DNA of 16,877 bases, from the NCBI GenBank assembly GCA_014378805.1, contig JACMMY010000004.1, positions 1 through 16,877 of the forward strand, read 5' to 3'. The notes under the pieces were generated by a model that saw only the letters and a program-made list of their open reading frames with translations, did no database searches and was not told where the DNA came from. Below are positions 7,648 through 14,294 of this stretch, piece after piece (position 1 is the stretch's first letter; every line of letters begins with the position of its first letter). A program made the position numbers and the translations under genes. Origin of the DNA: Moraxellaceae bacterium (GTDB taxonomy: Bacteria; Pseudomonadota; Gammaproteobacteria; Pseudomonadales; Moraxellaceae).

Positions 7648-8214
7648 ATGAATCATCGTTTTGATAATGAATATGTTACCGCAAATTATCGTTATATTTC
7701 AGCCTATAACGAACTTAATGCGCGTACGTCTCAGCGTCAACAAGCGTTGACGATCTTTATTAGTTTCTTTGTTGGTTTACTAGCAGCTCTGATTGCTTCA
7801 CATAGCGCAGCAGGTTTAGGCAATGCACATATCGAATGGATTTTGTTAGGTTTTCCAGTCGCATCAGCAAGTTTTGCCTTTTTAAATTATAAATATGAGT
7901 TGATTATTGCTAATATTCGCGCTTATTTGGTGACCTTAGAAAGGTTAAATTCAGCTCATGAATCATTACCGAGTTATAATTCAGATCCAGAGTGGACTAT
8001 TAACTCGGATCACGCGCGACGTTATCATGACTATGCATGTGCAGTATTAATTTTGGCATGTAACAGTATCGGTTTATCTGCATTTTATGTGTTATACCCC
8101 GAGCGTTTTTTTCAATCGGGCTGGGTGATTATTGTTGTTATTTTGGTGGCCATTTTCACGGCCGTAATGCATTGGTTGTTACCGAAAATTAGTGGCCGAA
8201 AACGGGTTATTTGA
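7648..8214 (+). CDS. Hypothetical inner-membrane protein with four predicted helices
   Basis: I do not recognise the family. The 188-residue product starts with a polar, Tyr- and Arg-rich cytoplasmic-looking segment (1-31, including YNELNARTSQRQQ). Hydrophobic segments lie at about 33-51, 61-80, 129-149 and 158-178. A charged loop of about 48 residues (81-128) separates the two pairs, and the protein ends in a basic tail (ISGRKRVI). There is no signal peptide and no enzyme motif. The ATG at 7648 has a GGA about eight bases upstream. The gene stands alone: a terminator separates it from fabI and it is convergent with the lytic transglycosylase gene 40 bp away. The arrangement of an N-terminal helix followed by a membrane hairpin superficially recalls SLATT-type proteins, but four segments do not fit and I do not claim that. 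Confidence 0.75.
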   Translation: MNHRFDNEYVTANYRYISAYNELNARTSQRQQALTIFISFFVGLLAALIASHSAAGLGNAHIEWILLGFPVASASFAFLNYKYELIIANIRAYLVTLERLNSAHESLPSYNSDPEWTINSDHARRYHDYACAVLILACNSIGLSAFYVLYPERFFQSGWVIIVVILVAIFTAVMHWLLPKISGRKRVI

Positions 8215-8254
8215 AAAAAACGAAAGTCTGATTATAGAGTCTACCTGTTAATCT

Positions 8255-9091
8255 TTAATTCGCCGAATGATTAAGTGCTTCAAATGCACTCGTTGCATAT
8301 GAATTAGTCGGTTTATAAGTCGCACTCGCCGAACCATCTGCATTGGTATAGGTAATTACAGGACGCGATGAGCTCGCCGCAAGTTCACTGTCATCCCTTG
8401 TTGTCACTTTAATGCCCTTTTGATAAAGATTATTAAAGCGGCTCATAACACGTTTGACATAGTCTTGGGTTTCCCGAAATGGCGGGATACCATGATATTT
8501 ATCAACATTTCCTTCACCTGCATTGTATGCAGCGATCGCCAATTCATGATTATTATTATAGCGTTTTAACAAGAAATTTAAGTATTTAACACCCCCTGAA
8601 ATGTTTTGCGCTGGATCGTAAGAATCATTCACCAAGAAACGTCGCGCTGTTGCAGGCATCAACTGCATTAAACCTTGAGCACCTACTGGCGAACGTGCAG
8701 TAGGATTAAAACCAGACTCAGTATGCATGATGGCTTTAATAAGCCCTTGGTCTACACCAAAATTACTCGATGCATTCGTAATTAAATCATCATACGCATT
8801 ACGATTGCGACTATAGCTAGGAAGGATGGAGGATTCATTACCGCCCCAATTACGATAACTATGAACGTTGGTATCGGCATACCAAGTGACTTTAACTTGC
8901 TGGTTATATTGGCTTAGATCGCCTTGCGGGCGTTTATTTTTACCGACAACATTGGTTAACAATGCATTACCATCACCGTCTTTAAAAATATACAGATTAG
9001 CGGCATGGGTATTTTGGACGAAAAACATGAGGCTCATAGGTAAGAGTACTTTGCTCAAAACCTTTTTAGAAAATTGATTTAAATGAGTCAT
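8255..9091 (-). CDS. Secreted lytic transglycosylase with SLT domain
   Basis: This enzyme cleaves the MurNAc-GlcNAc bond of peptidoglycan, forming 1,6-anhydro-muropeptides in the periplasm. A signal peptide (basic KKVLSK, then hydrophobic LLPMSLMFFV) ends near NTHA. The mature start NLYIFKDGDGNALLTNV resembles the small DUF4124-type domain. The SLT domain occupies about residues 100-225 of the 278-residue product. It has ESGFNP with the catalytic Glu (about 125), then GAQGLMQLMPAT, AYNAGEGNV and YVKRV, all standard for this fold. A Ser/Thr-rich tail follows. The frame extends to a TTG at 9097, but the ATG at 9091 has an AGG ten bases upstream, whereas the TTG has almost no spacing, so 9091 is preferred. 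No lipobox Cys is seen, so it is probably soluble or loosely attached. Confidence 0.9.
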   Translation of the reverse strand: MTHLNQFSKKVLSKVLLPMSLMFFVQNTHAANLYIFKDGDGNALLTNVVGKNKRPQGDLSQYNQQVKVTWYADTNVHSYRNWGGNESSILPSYSRNRNAYDDLITNASSNFGVDQGLIKAIMHTESGFNPTARSPVGAQGLMQLMPATARRFLVNDSYDPAQNISGGVKYLNFLLKRYNNNHELAIAAYNAGEGNVDKYHGIPPFRETQDYVKRVMSRFNNLYQKGIKVTTRDDSELAASSSRPVITYTNADGSASATYKPTNSYATSAFEALNHSAN

Positions 9092-9132
9092 ATTCAATGA
9101 CCTAAGTACGCATGGCGCTGAACGCCTTGATA

Positions 9133-9161
9133 AAAGTAGTAAGCATGCGATTCCATGTCAA
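9133..9161 (-). promoter_or_regulatory. Probable sigma-70 promoter of the lytic transglycosylase gene
   Basis: Reading the minus strand, a perfect -35 TTGACA (9156-9161) is followed after 17 bases by TACTTT (9133-9138), a weak -10. Transcription would start near 9126, giving a leader of about 35 bases. The gene is therefore probably not only read from alr. Confidence 0.5.
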
Positions 9162-9239
9162 TAAATTAAATATATCCCTGAAACTGATTTTATCATTTTT
9201 TTACGTAAAGTGTGTAAATCTACAAAACTCATTCATCGT

Positions 9240-10307
9240 TCATTCAACAATGTCTCGAATTGGACGCGTTGAAAGTCTTGTAAAAAGCTCATAACTAATC
9301 GTCCCTGCTGCTTTTGCAGCATCATCTGCATCTAATCCATTTCCCCAAAGAATAACTTTCGTTGATAACGTTGGCAGTGTAGGTAAGTCGGTTAAATCGA
9401 CAGTCAACATATCCATACTGACTCGACCCACAATAGGGACTTTTACGCCATCAACAATGACTTGTGCACTGCTCACGACACGCGGATAGCCATCCCCGTA
9501 ACCCATCGCAACGACCCCCAATTGCGTGACTCGGGTCGTTGTAAAACTCGACCCATAACCGATGACAGCACCAATAGGTAACTTATGAGTTGCAATCAGT
9601 TGCGTTGTCAAAGTCATCACAGGTTTCAGATCTAACTGTGTCGCTGAACGATCAGAAAATGGCGAACTGCCGTACATCATAATACCTGGCCGTACCCAAT
9701 CAAAATGAAGCTGCGGCCATTGAATCAATGCAGCGGAATTACAGAGTGAGGCTTTAATGGGTTCAAGTTGTTTTTTGATGGAGAAGAAGCTATCCATTTG
9801 CGTTTGATTCATTGGATGATTTGGCTCATCGGCATTCGCAAAATGCATTGTTAGAATCAAATCATAACCAGTAGCGCGTAACTGCTGGGCTGCTGCTATA
9901 GCTTCATCAGGCGAGAATCCTAAGCGATTCATACCTGTATTTATTTTCAGCCAAATCGTTGCGTTAGGAACAATTTGCTCAAGTGCCCATTGAAGTTGAC
10001 AATCCTGATGAATGACGCATTGTGCATTTATCGTTGTAGCGTCAATCCATTCATCAAGTGTAAAAACACCTTCAATCAACACAATTGGCTGAGTGTTGCC
10101 TAGTGCACGAATATCCTGCGCCTCTTTAAAAAAAGCCACACCGAGCGCATCCGCATCTTGCAGTGCATTCAACGCAAATGCCAAACCATGTCCATAAGCA
10201 TCCGCTTTGACCATTGCCAAGACATGACTGTGCGGTGCAAATTCACGTACACGTTGAAGATTATGACTCAGGGCTTTGGTGCTTAAAGAAACGCGGGCTT
10301 CCCGCAT
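9240..10307 (-). CDS. alr: Alanine racemase (PLP-dependent)
   Basis: This cytoplasmic enzyme interconverts L- and D-alanine, supplying D-Ala for peptidoglycan. Its 355 residues are usual for the proteobacterial enzyme. The PLP-binding lysine is Lys34 in AMVKADAYGHG. The second catalytic base is Tyr251 in GYGSSF. Arg128 (NRLGF) and the VSMDM segment around 297-300 are also conserved, so the enzyme looks active. The ATG at 10307 has a good AGGAAG five bases upstream. The gene follows dnaB at 78 bp on the same strand, as I recall from Acinetobacter. That position and the absence of dadA nearby favour the biosynthetic alr over the catabolic dadX. The downstream neighbour, a lytic transglycosylase, also acts on the cell wall. 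Confidence 0.95.
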   Translation of the reverse strand: MREARVSLSTKALSHNLQRVREFAPHSHVLAMVKADAYGHGLAFALNALQDADALGVAFFKEAQDIRALGNTQPIVLIEGVFTLDEWIDATTINAQCVIHQDCQLQWALEQIVPNATIWLKINTGMNRLGFSPDEAIAAAQQLRATGYDLILTMHFANADEPNHPMNQTQMDSFFSIKKQLEPIKASLCNSAALIQWPQLHFDWVRPGIMMYGSSPFSDRSATQLDLKPVMTLTTQLIATHKLPIGAVIGYGSSFTTTRVTQLGVVAMGYGDGYPRVVSSAQVIVDGVKVPIVGRVSMDMLTVDLTDLPTLPTLSTKVILWGNGLDADDAAKAAGTISYELFTRLSTRPIRDIVE

Positions 10308-10385
10308 ATGAACTTCCTATTTCAAAAATTTGTACGATACCGCTTCATCTATCTCTCTCATTCATCGAACAAGAGAAATAGCGTA

Positions 10386-11561
10386 TTACTCATCATCTTC
10401 AGGACGATAATATTCAGGCGACAAATTGGTGAATCGCGTGAATTGTCCTTGGAACGCCAAACGTATTGTACCAATCGGTCCATTCCGTTGTTTACCAATA
10501 ATAATTTCAGCCGTTCCTTGCTCCTTAGACTCTTTGTTATATACCTCATCACGGTAAATAAACATAATCAAGTCAGCGTCCTGTTCAATCGCACCCGACT
10601 CACGAAGGTCGGACATAATCGGACGTTTATTCGGACGATTTTCAAGTGAACGGTTTAACTGAGACAAGGCAATTACGGGACAATTCATTTCTTTAGCAAG
10701 TGCTTTTAAGCTACGAGAAATTTCAGAAATTTCACCGACGCGGTTATCGCCCATCCCTGGAACTTTCATCAACTGTAAATAATCGATCATAATCGCGCCG
10801 ATTTTGCCGTTATGCATTTTGGCAATACGCCGAGCGCGTGAACGTAATTCATTGGGTGGTAGCGCAGAGGAGTCATCGATATATAAATGCTTCCCTTGCA
10901 ACTGACTCATGGTACTGGTCAAACGTACCCAATCGCCTTCCTCTAAACGTCCCGAACGTAACCGACTTTGATCAATCGAACCGAAAGAAGAGAGCAGACG
11001 CACCGCGATAGAATCCGCTGGCATTTCCATCGAAAAAACCAGTGCAGGCAAATCACTGCCAAACAACACATTTTCAATCAAATTCATCGCAAACGTGGTT
11101 TTACCCATACTTGGACGCGCAGCGACAATGATCAAATCACCTTTTTGCATTCCAAGCGTTTTGTTATCTAACTCTACAAAACCCGTGGTCAAACCCGTAA
11201 TCGCACTATCACTCTTTTGCAACTCTTCAACCGTGTTCAATACACTTTTTAGAACTGCATTAATCGCTTTAGGACCACTTTCTGCCGAGCGATTGCTGTG
11301 TTGCTCACTGATCGAAAAAACTTTGCTTTCAACCAAATCTAAAATTTCACTAACAGGTTGTCCTTTTGGATCATACGCCGTGTGTAAAACCTCATTACCA
11401 ACAGTAATCAAATCGCGCAAGACAGCGTGTTCACGCACTTTTTCAGCATAAGCGGGTAGGTTAAACAAACTGGCTGGACTCTCCGCCAATAATTGCATCA
11501 AATACGCTTCACCACCAATATCTTCTAGCAAATGCTGACCACTGAGCCAATCACTGACCAT
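10386..11561 (-). CDS. dnaB: C-terminal piece of DnaB with intact helicase domain, possible re-initiation product
   Basis: This 391-codon frame starts at the ATG in DAVMVSDWL, 9 bases after the TAA, which suits re-initiation by ribosomes ending there, although only a weak AAGA precedes it. It holds the rest of the N-terminal domain (GGEAYLMQLLAE to about 50) and the linker helix. The motor domain has Walker A ARPSMGKTT (148-156), the Walker B aspartate in MIDYLQL (Asp260), SQLNRSLE (300-307) and SDLRESGAIEQDADLI (317-332). The C-terminus YRPEDDE ends at 10386. Hexamerisation and ATPase functions could survive. Loss of half of the N-terminal domain would be expected to disturb the N-terminal collar and primase interaction. 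Confidence 0.65.
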   Translation of the reverse strand: MVSDWLSGQHLLEDIGGEAYLMQLLAESPASLFNLPAYAEKVREHAVLRDLITVGNEVLHTAYDPKGQPVSEILDLVESKVFSISEQHSNRSAESGPKAINAVLKSVLNTVEELQKSDSAITGLTTGFVELDNKTLGMQKGDLIIVAARPSMGKTTFAMNLIENVLFGSDLPALVFSMEMPADSIAVRLLSSFGSIDQSRLRSGRLEEGDWVRLTSTMSQLQGKHLYIDDSSALPPNELRSRARRIAKMHNGKIGAIMIDYLQLMKVPGMGDNRVGEISEISRSLKALAKEMNCPVIALSQLNRSLENRPNKRPIMSDLRESGAIEQDADLIMFIYRDEVYNKESKEQGTAEIIIGKQRNGPIGTIRLAFQGQFTRFTNLSPEYYRPEDDE

Positions 11562-11570
11562 GACTGCGTC

Positions 11571-11879
11571 TTAGGGCATATTTGCCGTTGATAAATGGCT
11601 AATGGCTTTATAGATTAAGCGATGACGGATTGCATAAAACGAGTTTTCTGTAATGGTTTCGCTGACTTGTTCCCATGACTCACTAATGGTCATCAGCGCA
11701 GCAAGTACAGCCTGTTCCATTTGGATACTATGTGGCGGTGTACGAAATTCACGCGCGACTTCGGTGCTTATTTCAGAATTTTTTTTATTCGTTTTACGAG
11801 TTGTTTTTGCACTGTTTTCAGGAGCTGCGTCATTGGCTAGCGTCGCAACACGACCGCGCGAAGCTGTGGATTCTGACAT
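11571..11879 (-). CDS. dnaB: N-terminal fragment of DnaB (102 codons before the TAA)
   Basis: The fragment has a basic, low-complexity extension (about 1-45, with KTTRKTNKK) that is not part of the folded core. The DnaB N-terminal domain then begins with TPPHSIQMEQAVLAALM. It contains the helices up to FYAIRHRLIYKAISHL and ends at NMP. It lacks the second half of the N-terminal domain, the linker and the whole RecA-like motor. Alone it cannot be a helicase, but the domain half could fold or pair with the downstream piece. Confidence 0.6.
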   Translation of the reverse strand: MSESTASRGRVATLANDAAPENSAKTTRKTNKKNSEISTEVAREFRTPPHSIQMEQAVLAALMTISESWEQVSETITENSFYAIRHRLIYKAISHLSTANMP

Positions 11880-12088
11880 GTTCAAACCTGTACTTAAATA
11901 AAGAAAAATGATGCGAATGATTCGTCTGATCTGTCGTGCGACTTACTCAATCAGTATCGTAAAAAATCACGCGCTATTCGACTGCCAAGAATACCCTTAA
12001 TTGATCTTTGATAGCAGAGGAAAAATGATAATAATGTGAAAAATGAATCAAACGGAATACCAACTATAAAAATATAAGCATAAAAAAA

Positions 12089-12112
12089 GGTACGCTTGCG
12101 CGTACCTTTTTT
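12089..12112 (-). terminator. Rho-independent terminator of the rpsF-rpsR-rplI operon
   Basis: GGTACGC (12089-12095) and GCGTACC (12100-12106) form a perfect 7-bp stem with loop TTGC, flanked by seven A and six T. Read on the minus strand it is stem plus TTTTTTT, 18 bases past the rplI stop, so dnaB must have its own promoter. The symmetry could also let it work on the other strand. Confidence 0.9.
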
Positions 12113-12129
12113 GATTCGGCAATTAAGGC

Positions 12130-12576
12130 TTATTCAGCGATAATAGTGACTAACACTTCAGCCATCACATCGTGATGAACTTGAATCGCAACATGGAACT
12201 CACCAACATGACGCAATGCACCATTTGGTAGACGAACTTCAGCTTTGTCAACTGGATGACCAGAAGCAGTCAGAGCATCAGAGATATCACGAGTACCAAC
12301 AGAACCGAACAGTTTGCCTTCATCACCAGCTTTCGAGGTGATAACAACATTCAGTTCATTCAGGCTAGCAGCACGTTCTTGAGCTTTACCAAGTGATTCA
12401 GCTTCAACACGCTCAAGTTCAGCACGACGTGCTTCAAATGAAGCAGTATTTGCTGCAGTTGCAGAAACTGCTTTGCCTTGAGGAATCAGAAAGTTACGAC
12501 CGTAGCCAGACTTTACAGAAACCTTGTCACCGAGTTGACCCAAATTAGCGATGCGTTGCAGTAGAATAACGTCCAC
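12130..12576 (-). CDS. rplI: 50S ribosomal protein bL9
   Basis: This protein binds 23S rRNA near the base of the L1 stalk and helps keep the reading frame. Its 148 residues are close to the usual 149. The N-terminal RNA-binding domain contains GDKVSVKSGYGRNFLIPQGKA (16-36), the bL9 signature. It is followed by a long connecting helix rich in Ala, Glu and Arg (45-75). The C-terminal domain has GKLFGSVGTRDI. Translation starts at GTG 12576, seven bases after a GGAG that directly follows the rpsR stop. An ATG just upstream is out of frame. The gap to rpsR is 11 bp, so the two genes are coupled. Confidence 0.97.
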   Translation of the reverse strand: MDVILLQRIANLGQLGDKVSVKSGYGRNFLIPQGKAVSATAANTASFEARRAELERVEAESLGKAQERAASLNELNVVITSKAGDEGKLFGSVGTRDISDALTASGHPVDKAEVRLPNGALRHVGEFHVAIQVHHDVMAEVLVTIIAE

Positions 12577-12587
12577 AATTCATCTCC

Positions 12588-12815
12588 TTATTGATGGTTA
12601 TCGGTATACGGAATCAATGCCAAATAGCGTGATTGCTTAATCGCAAGCGCTAATTGACGTTGATAACGAGCTTTAGTACCAGTGATGCGTGAGGGAACGA
12701 TTTTGCCGTTCTCAGTGACATACTGTTTAAGCGTTTCTACATCTTTGTAATCGATGTATTTTGTATTCTCTGCTGTGAAGCGGCAGAACTTGCGACGACG
12801 ATAAAAACGTGCCAT
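12588..12815 (-). CDS. rpsR: 30S ribosomal protein bS18
   Basis: This small basic protein of the 30S platform binds 16S rRNA together with bS6. It has 75 residues, as in E. coli. The sequence begins ARFYRRRKFCRF and continues with DYKDVETLKQYVTENGKIVPSRITGTKARYQR in the canonical order (the last arginine-rich part contacts RNA). ATG 12815 has GGAG nine bases upstream. It sits 13 bp after rpsF, without the priB gene that separates them in Enterobacteria. Confidence 0.98.
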   Translation of the reverse strand: MARFYRRRKFCRFTAENTKYIDYKDVETLKQYVTENGKIVPSRITGTKARYQRQLALAIKQSRYLALIPYTDNHQ

Positions 12816-12828
12816 TGTCGATTGCTCC

Positions 12829-13221
12829 TTAAGCTTCGTCAGCGATCATGTCTGAAGAAGATACATCATCGTTACGCTGTGCTTTACGCGCGCGTTTTTC
12901 TTCAGCACTCTTAGCGAGTAATGATTCTTCGGTGATGGCTTCATCGCGACGGATGATGAGGTTACGGATAATGGCATCGTTGTAGCGGAACAATTCTTCG
13001 AGTTCGTCGAGAGTTGTTTGGCCACATTCGACGTTCATCAAAATGTAGTGTGCTTTGTGAATCTTGTTGATTGGGTAGGCGAGTTGACGACGGCCCCAGT
13101 CTTCGAGGCGATGGACTTGGCCACCCGCATCTTTGATCTGAGTCAGGTAACGCTCGACCATGCCAACAACTTGATCGCTTTGGTCTGGATGAACCAGCAA
13201 TACGATTTCGTAGTGACGCAT
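12829..13221 (-). CDS. rpsF: 30S ribosomal protein bS6
   Basis: This protein of the 30S platform is the partner of bS18. Its 130 residues match the family. The start MRHYEIVLLVHPDQS and the segment EDWGRRQLAYPINKIHKAHYILMNVE are characteristic, followed by FRYNDAIIRNLIIRRDEAI. The tail is acidic and ends DMIADEA, differing from the glutamate-rich end modified by RimK in E. coli. ATG 13221 has AAGGAG six bases upstream. It is the first gene of the operon and has a structured leader that may bind the S6:S18 complex. Confidence 0.98.
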   Translation of the reverse strand: MRHYEIVLLVHPDQSDQVVGMVERYLTQIKDAGGQVHRLEDWGRRQLAYPINKIHKAHYILMNVECGQTTLDELEELFRYNDAIIRNLIIRRDEAITEESLLAKSAEEKRARKAQRNDDVSSSDMIADEA

Positions 13222-13273
13222 GTATAGCTCCTTACGGTTTGGGCAGCCCCTATCTTTTTAAAAAAAAGGATAG
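13222..13273 (-). promoter_or_regulatory. rpsF leader: candidate S6:S18 autoregulatory structure with a competing hairpin
   Basis: On the minus strand, ATAG (13253-13250) can pair with CTAT (13227-13224). This encloses a small GGG-CTG-CCC hairpin (13249-13241), an unpaired AAACCG (CCG at 13237-13235) and the ribosome binding site AAGGAG. Leaders of rpsF in many bacteria carry an S6:S18-binding fold with a conserved CCG, so this is a plausible version. The same GATAG (13254-13250) can instead pair with an upstream CTATC (13273-13269), extended by TTTTT with AAAAA, giving a 10-bp stem with one bulge. The two folds exclude each other. Drawn by eye, not folded by program. Confidence 0.45.
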
Positions 13274-13342
13274 AAGCAAGGAGGCACGCAAAAAAGATCT
13301 TTTAACAAATAAATCATGCGTGATCGCAAAAGCGAAGCGCGG

Positions 13343-13371
13343 ATTATACTGTTTTTGATGAAGAGATACAA
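13343..13371 (-). promoter_or_regulatory. Promoter of the rpsF operon
   Basis: On the minus strand there is a perfect -10 TATAAT (13348-13343), 17 bases after TTGTAT (13371-13366), a weak -35. The next bases, CCGCGC, form a GC-rich discriminator. That is typical of stringently controlled ribosomal promoters. Transcription would start near 13336, giving a leader of about 115 bases. Confidence 0.7.
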
Positions 13372-13471
13372 GGATCAGATCATGTGAAGCTCAAATGGAT
13401 AGGAATTACCAAAACTAATTACAATGCTCCTTGTAGCCCGACTCTTTATTTTAGTATTTTAATCAACGCTA

Positions 13472-14257
13472 TCAACACTTCCCATACTCATGCAAAGCCC
13501 CTTGAATTGCATCCGCAACCTGCTGCCTTAACTCAACTTTCACTTCTTCGAACTGATCTTTAGCAATATGCTTTGTTTCAATACGTGGACAAAAAATATA
13601 ATCCAAAGCCTGTCTACGCGGCACAAATGGCAATCCGAGAAAACCAGTCGCGAAGGGCACAAATCCTTCGCCGTTGCGCATGTACTTCATCAAGCCAATT
13701 CGTGTTAAACCTTTGCCTAACAAAGACTTTCTAAAGTCATTTGAGTCATATTTTAGATCCAGCATTTCTTCCCCCCCAACCGCAGCGAATGGAATAATGT
13801 CGTAGCCATGTTCTAACGCAAGTTCAATAAAGCCGAAACGATTTTTCCAAATGAGTTGGTAGGCTTCACCTTTATTTTTCATGACCTCACGTCCACCACC
13901 CGGATAAATCAGGATATGTTTTCGATCTATCATGAGTTGATGTATGGCAGTACGCGTTCCTTCAAATCCGCCAAACTGTTTAACTAAATTTTTCCAAACA
14001 GGAACTCGAAAGTGGACGCGATCGGCGACACCACGCAAGTATATGTTTTTTTGCAAATAGAGACCTAAAACCAAAGGCGGAACGTCATGACCCATTAAGG
14101 TGTGATTACCTACATAAAGAGCAGGACGTTTCTCGTCAATATTTTGAAGACCGTGAAAAGTGGTTGGAAACCAAAAATTAAGCGCTTTCGCCTGTTTTTT
14201 TATTTTTTTAACAGAAGGAGGGATAAAATTTGTTAAATCTGTAGATTTATGGCTCAT
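13472..14257 (-). CDS. Lysophospholipid acyltransferase family protein (DGAT2/TMEM68-like)
   Basis: This is probably a membrane-associated enzyme that moves acyl chains to a glycerolipid or similar acceptor; the acceptor cannot be told. In the 261-residue product the acyltransferase His-Asp motif is NHTLMGHD (His52, Asp58), a slightly long variant of HX4D. YPGGGREV (118-125) matches the second block of DGAT2-like and TMEM68-like proteins. IIPFAAVGGEE (154-164) is the following block. No clear transmembrane helix is present. ATG 14257 has GAGGG at a good distance, whereas the in-frame ATG at 14269 has none. It lies 37 bp after the purT stop and may be read from purT. It could have a role in storage lipid or membrane lipid synthesis; that is inference. 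Confidence 0.8.
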   Translation of the reverse strand: MSHKSTDLTNFIPPSVKKIKKQAKALNFWFPTTFHGLQNIDEKRPALYVGNHTLMGHDVPPLVLGLYLQKNIYLRGVADRVHFRVPVWKNLVKQFGGFEGTRTAIHQLMIDRKHILIYPGGGREVMKNKGEAYQLIWKNRFGFIELALEHGYDIIPFAAVGGEEMLDLKYDSNDFRKSLLGKGLTRIGLMKYMRNGEGFVPFATGFLGLPFVPRRQALDYIFCPRIETKHIAKDQFEEVKVELRQQVADAIQGALHEYGKC

Positions 14258-14294
14258 CTTATCCCTCATTATCTATTTATATCAATTTAGAATA

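Larger units (their letters stand above)
10386..11879 (-). pseudogene. dnaB: Replicative DNA helicase DnaB gene interrupted by one in-frame TAA
   Basis: DnaB is the ring helicase that unwinds DNA at the replication fork and recruits primase. The whole span is one frame of about 497 codons, close to the usual 470-480 plus an N-terminal extension. At 11571-11573 the frame carries TAA, between ..STANMP and DAVMVSDWL.. In E. coli DnaB the corresponding stretch reads SPIDLITL, so the stop replaces a hydrophobic residue. A TTA leucine codon would need only one base change. No frameshift or deletion is present and both flanks are well conserved. The lesion lies inside the N-terminal domain. The helicase domain is complete (see the C-terminal piece). 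Because dnaB is normally essential, a sequence error, suppression or two-piece expression must be considered. The ATG at 11879 has AGG seven bases upstream and is preferred over the TTG at 11885. Confidence 0.8.

Noticed and set aside
7648..8214. Membership of the SLATT family of defence-associated membrane effectors
   Set aside because: The N-terminal polar helix followed by a membrane hairpin looks similar, but four hydrophobic segments are predicted and no nucleotide-signalling partner gene lies nearby.
9207..9218. Palindrome TTTACGTAAA with a T-run downstream of alr
   Set aside because: There is no room for a loop, so it cannot be a terminator. A short AT-rich palindrome of this kind is expected by chance.
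10355..10375. Hairpin between dnaB and alr as a terminator
   Set aside because: The 9-bp stem depends on two G-U pairs and has no T-run on the minus strand. It is too weak to separate the two genes.
10308..10649. Plus-strand open frame of 113 codons across the alr-dnaB gap
   Set aside because: Most of it is antisense to the conserved dnaB C-terminus, and the sequence is basic without any domain, as expected for a shadow frame.
11095..11451. Plus-strand open frame of 118 codons inside dnaB
   Set aside because: It lies opposite conserved dnaB coding sequence, has no recognisable domain and no separate regulatory signals; it is a shadow frame.
10386..11879. Frameshift or intein as the cause of the split dnaB
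   Set aside because: The two halves are in the same frame and separated only by the stop and three codons, so a single nonsense codon explains everything. There is no inserted sequence.
10386..11879. A changed genetic code reading TAA as sense
   Set aside because: TAA serves as the ordinary stop of several other genes here, such as yejA, yejE, fabI and rpsR, with products of normal length.
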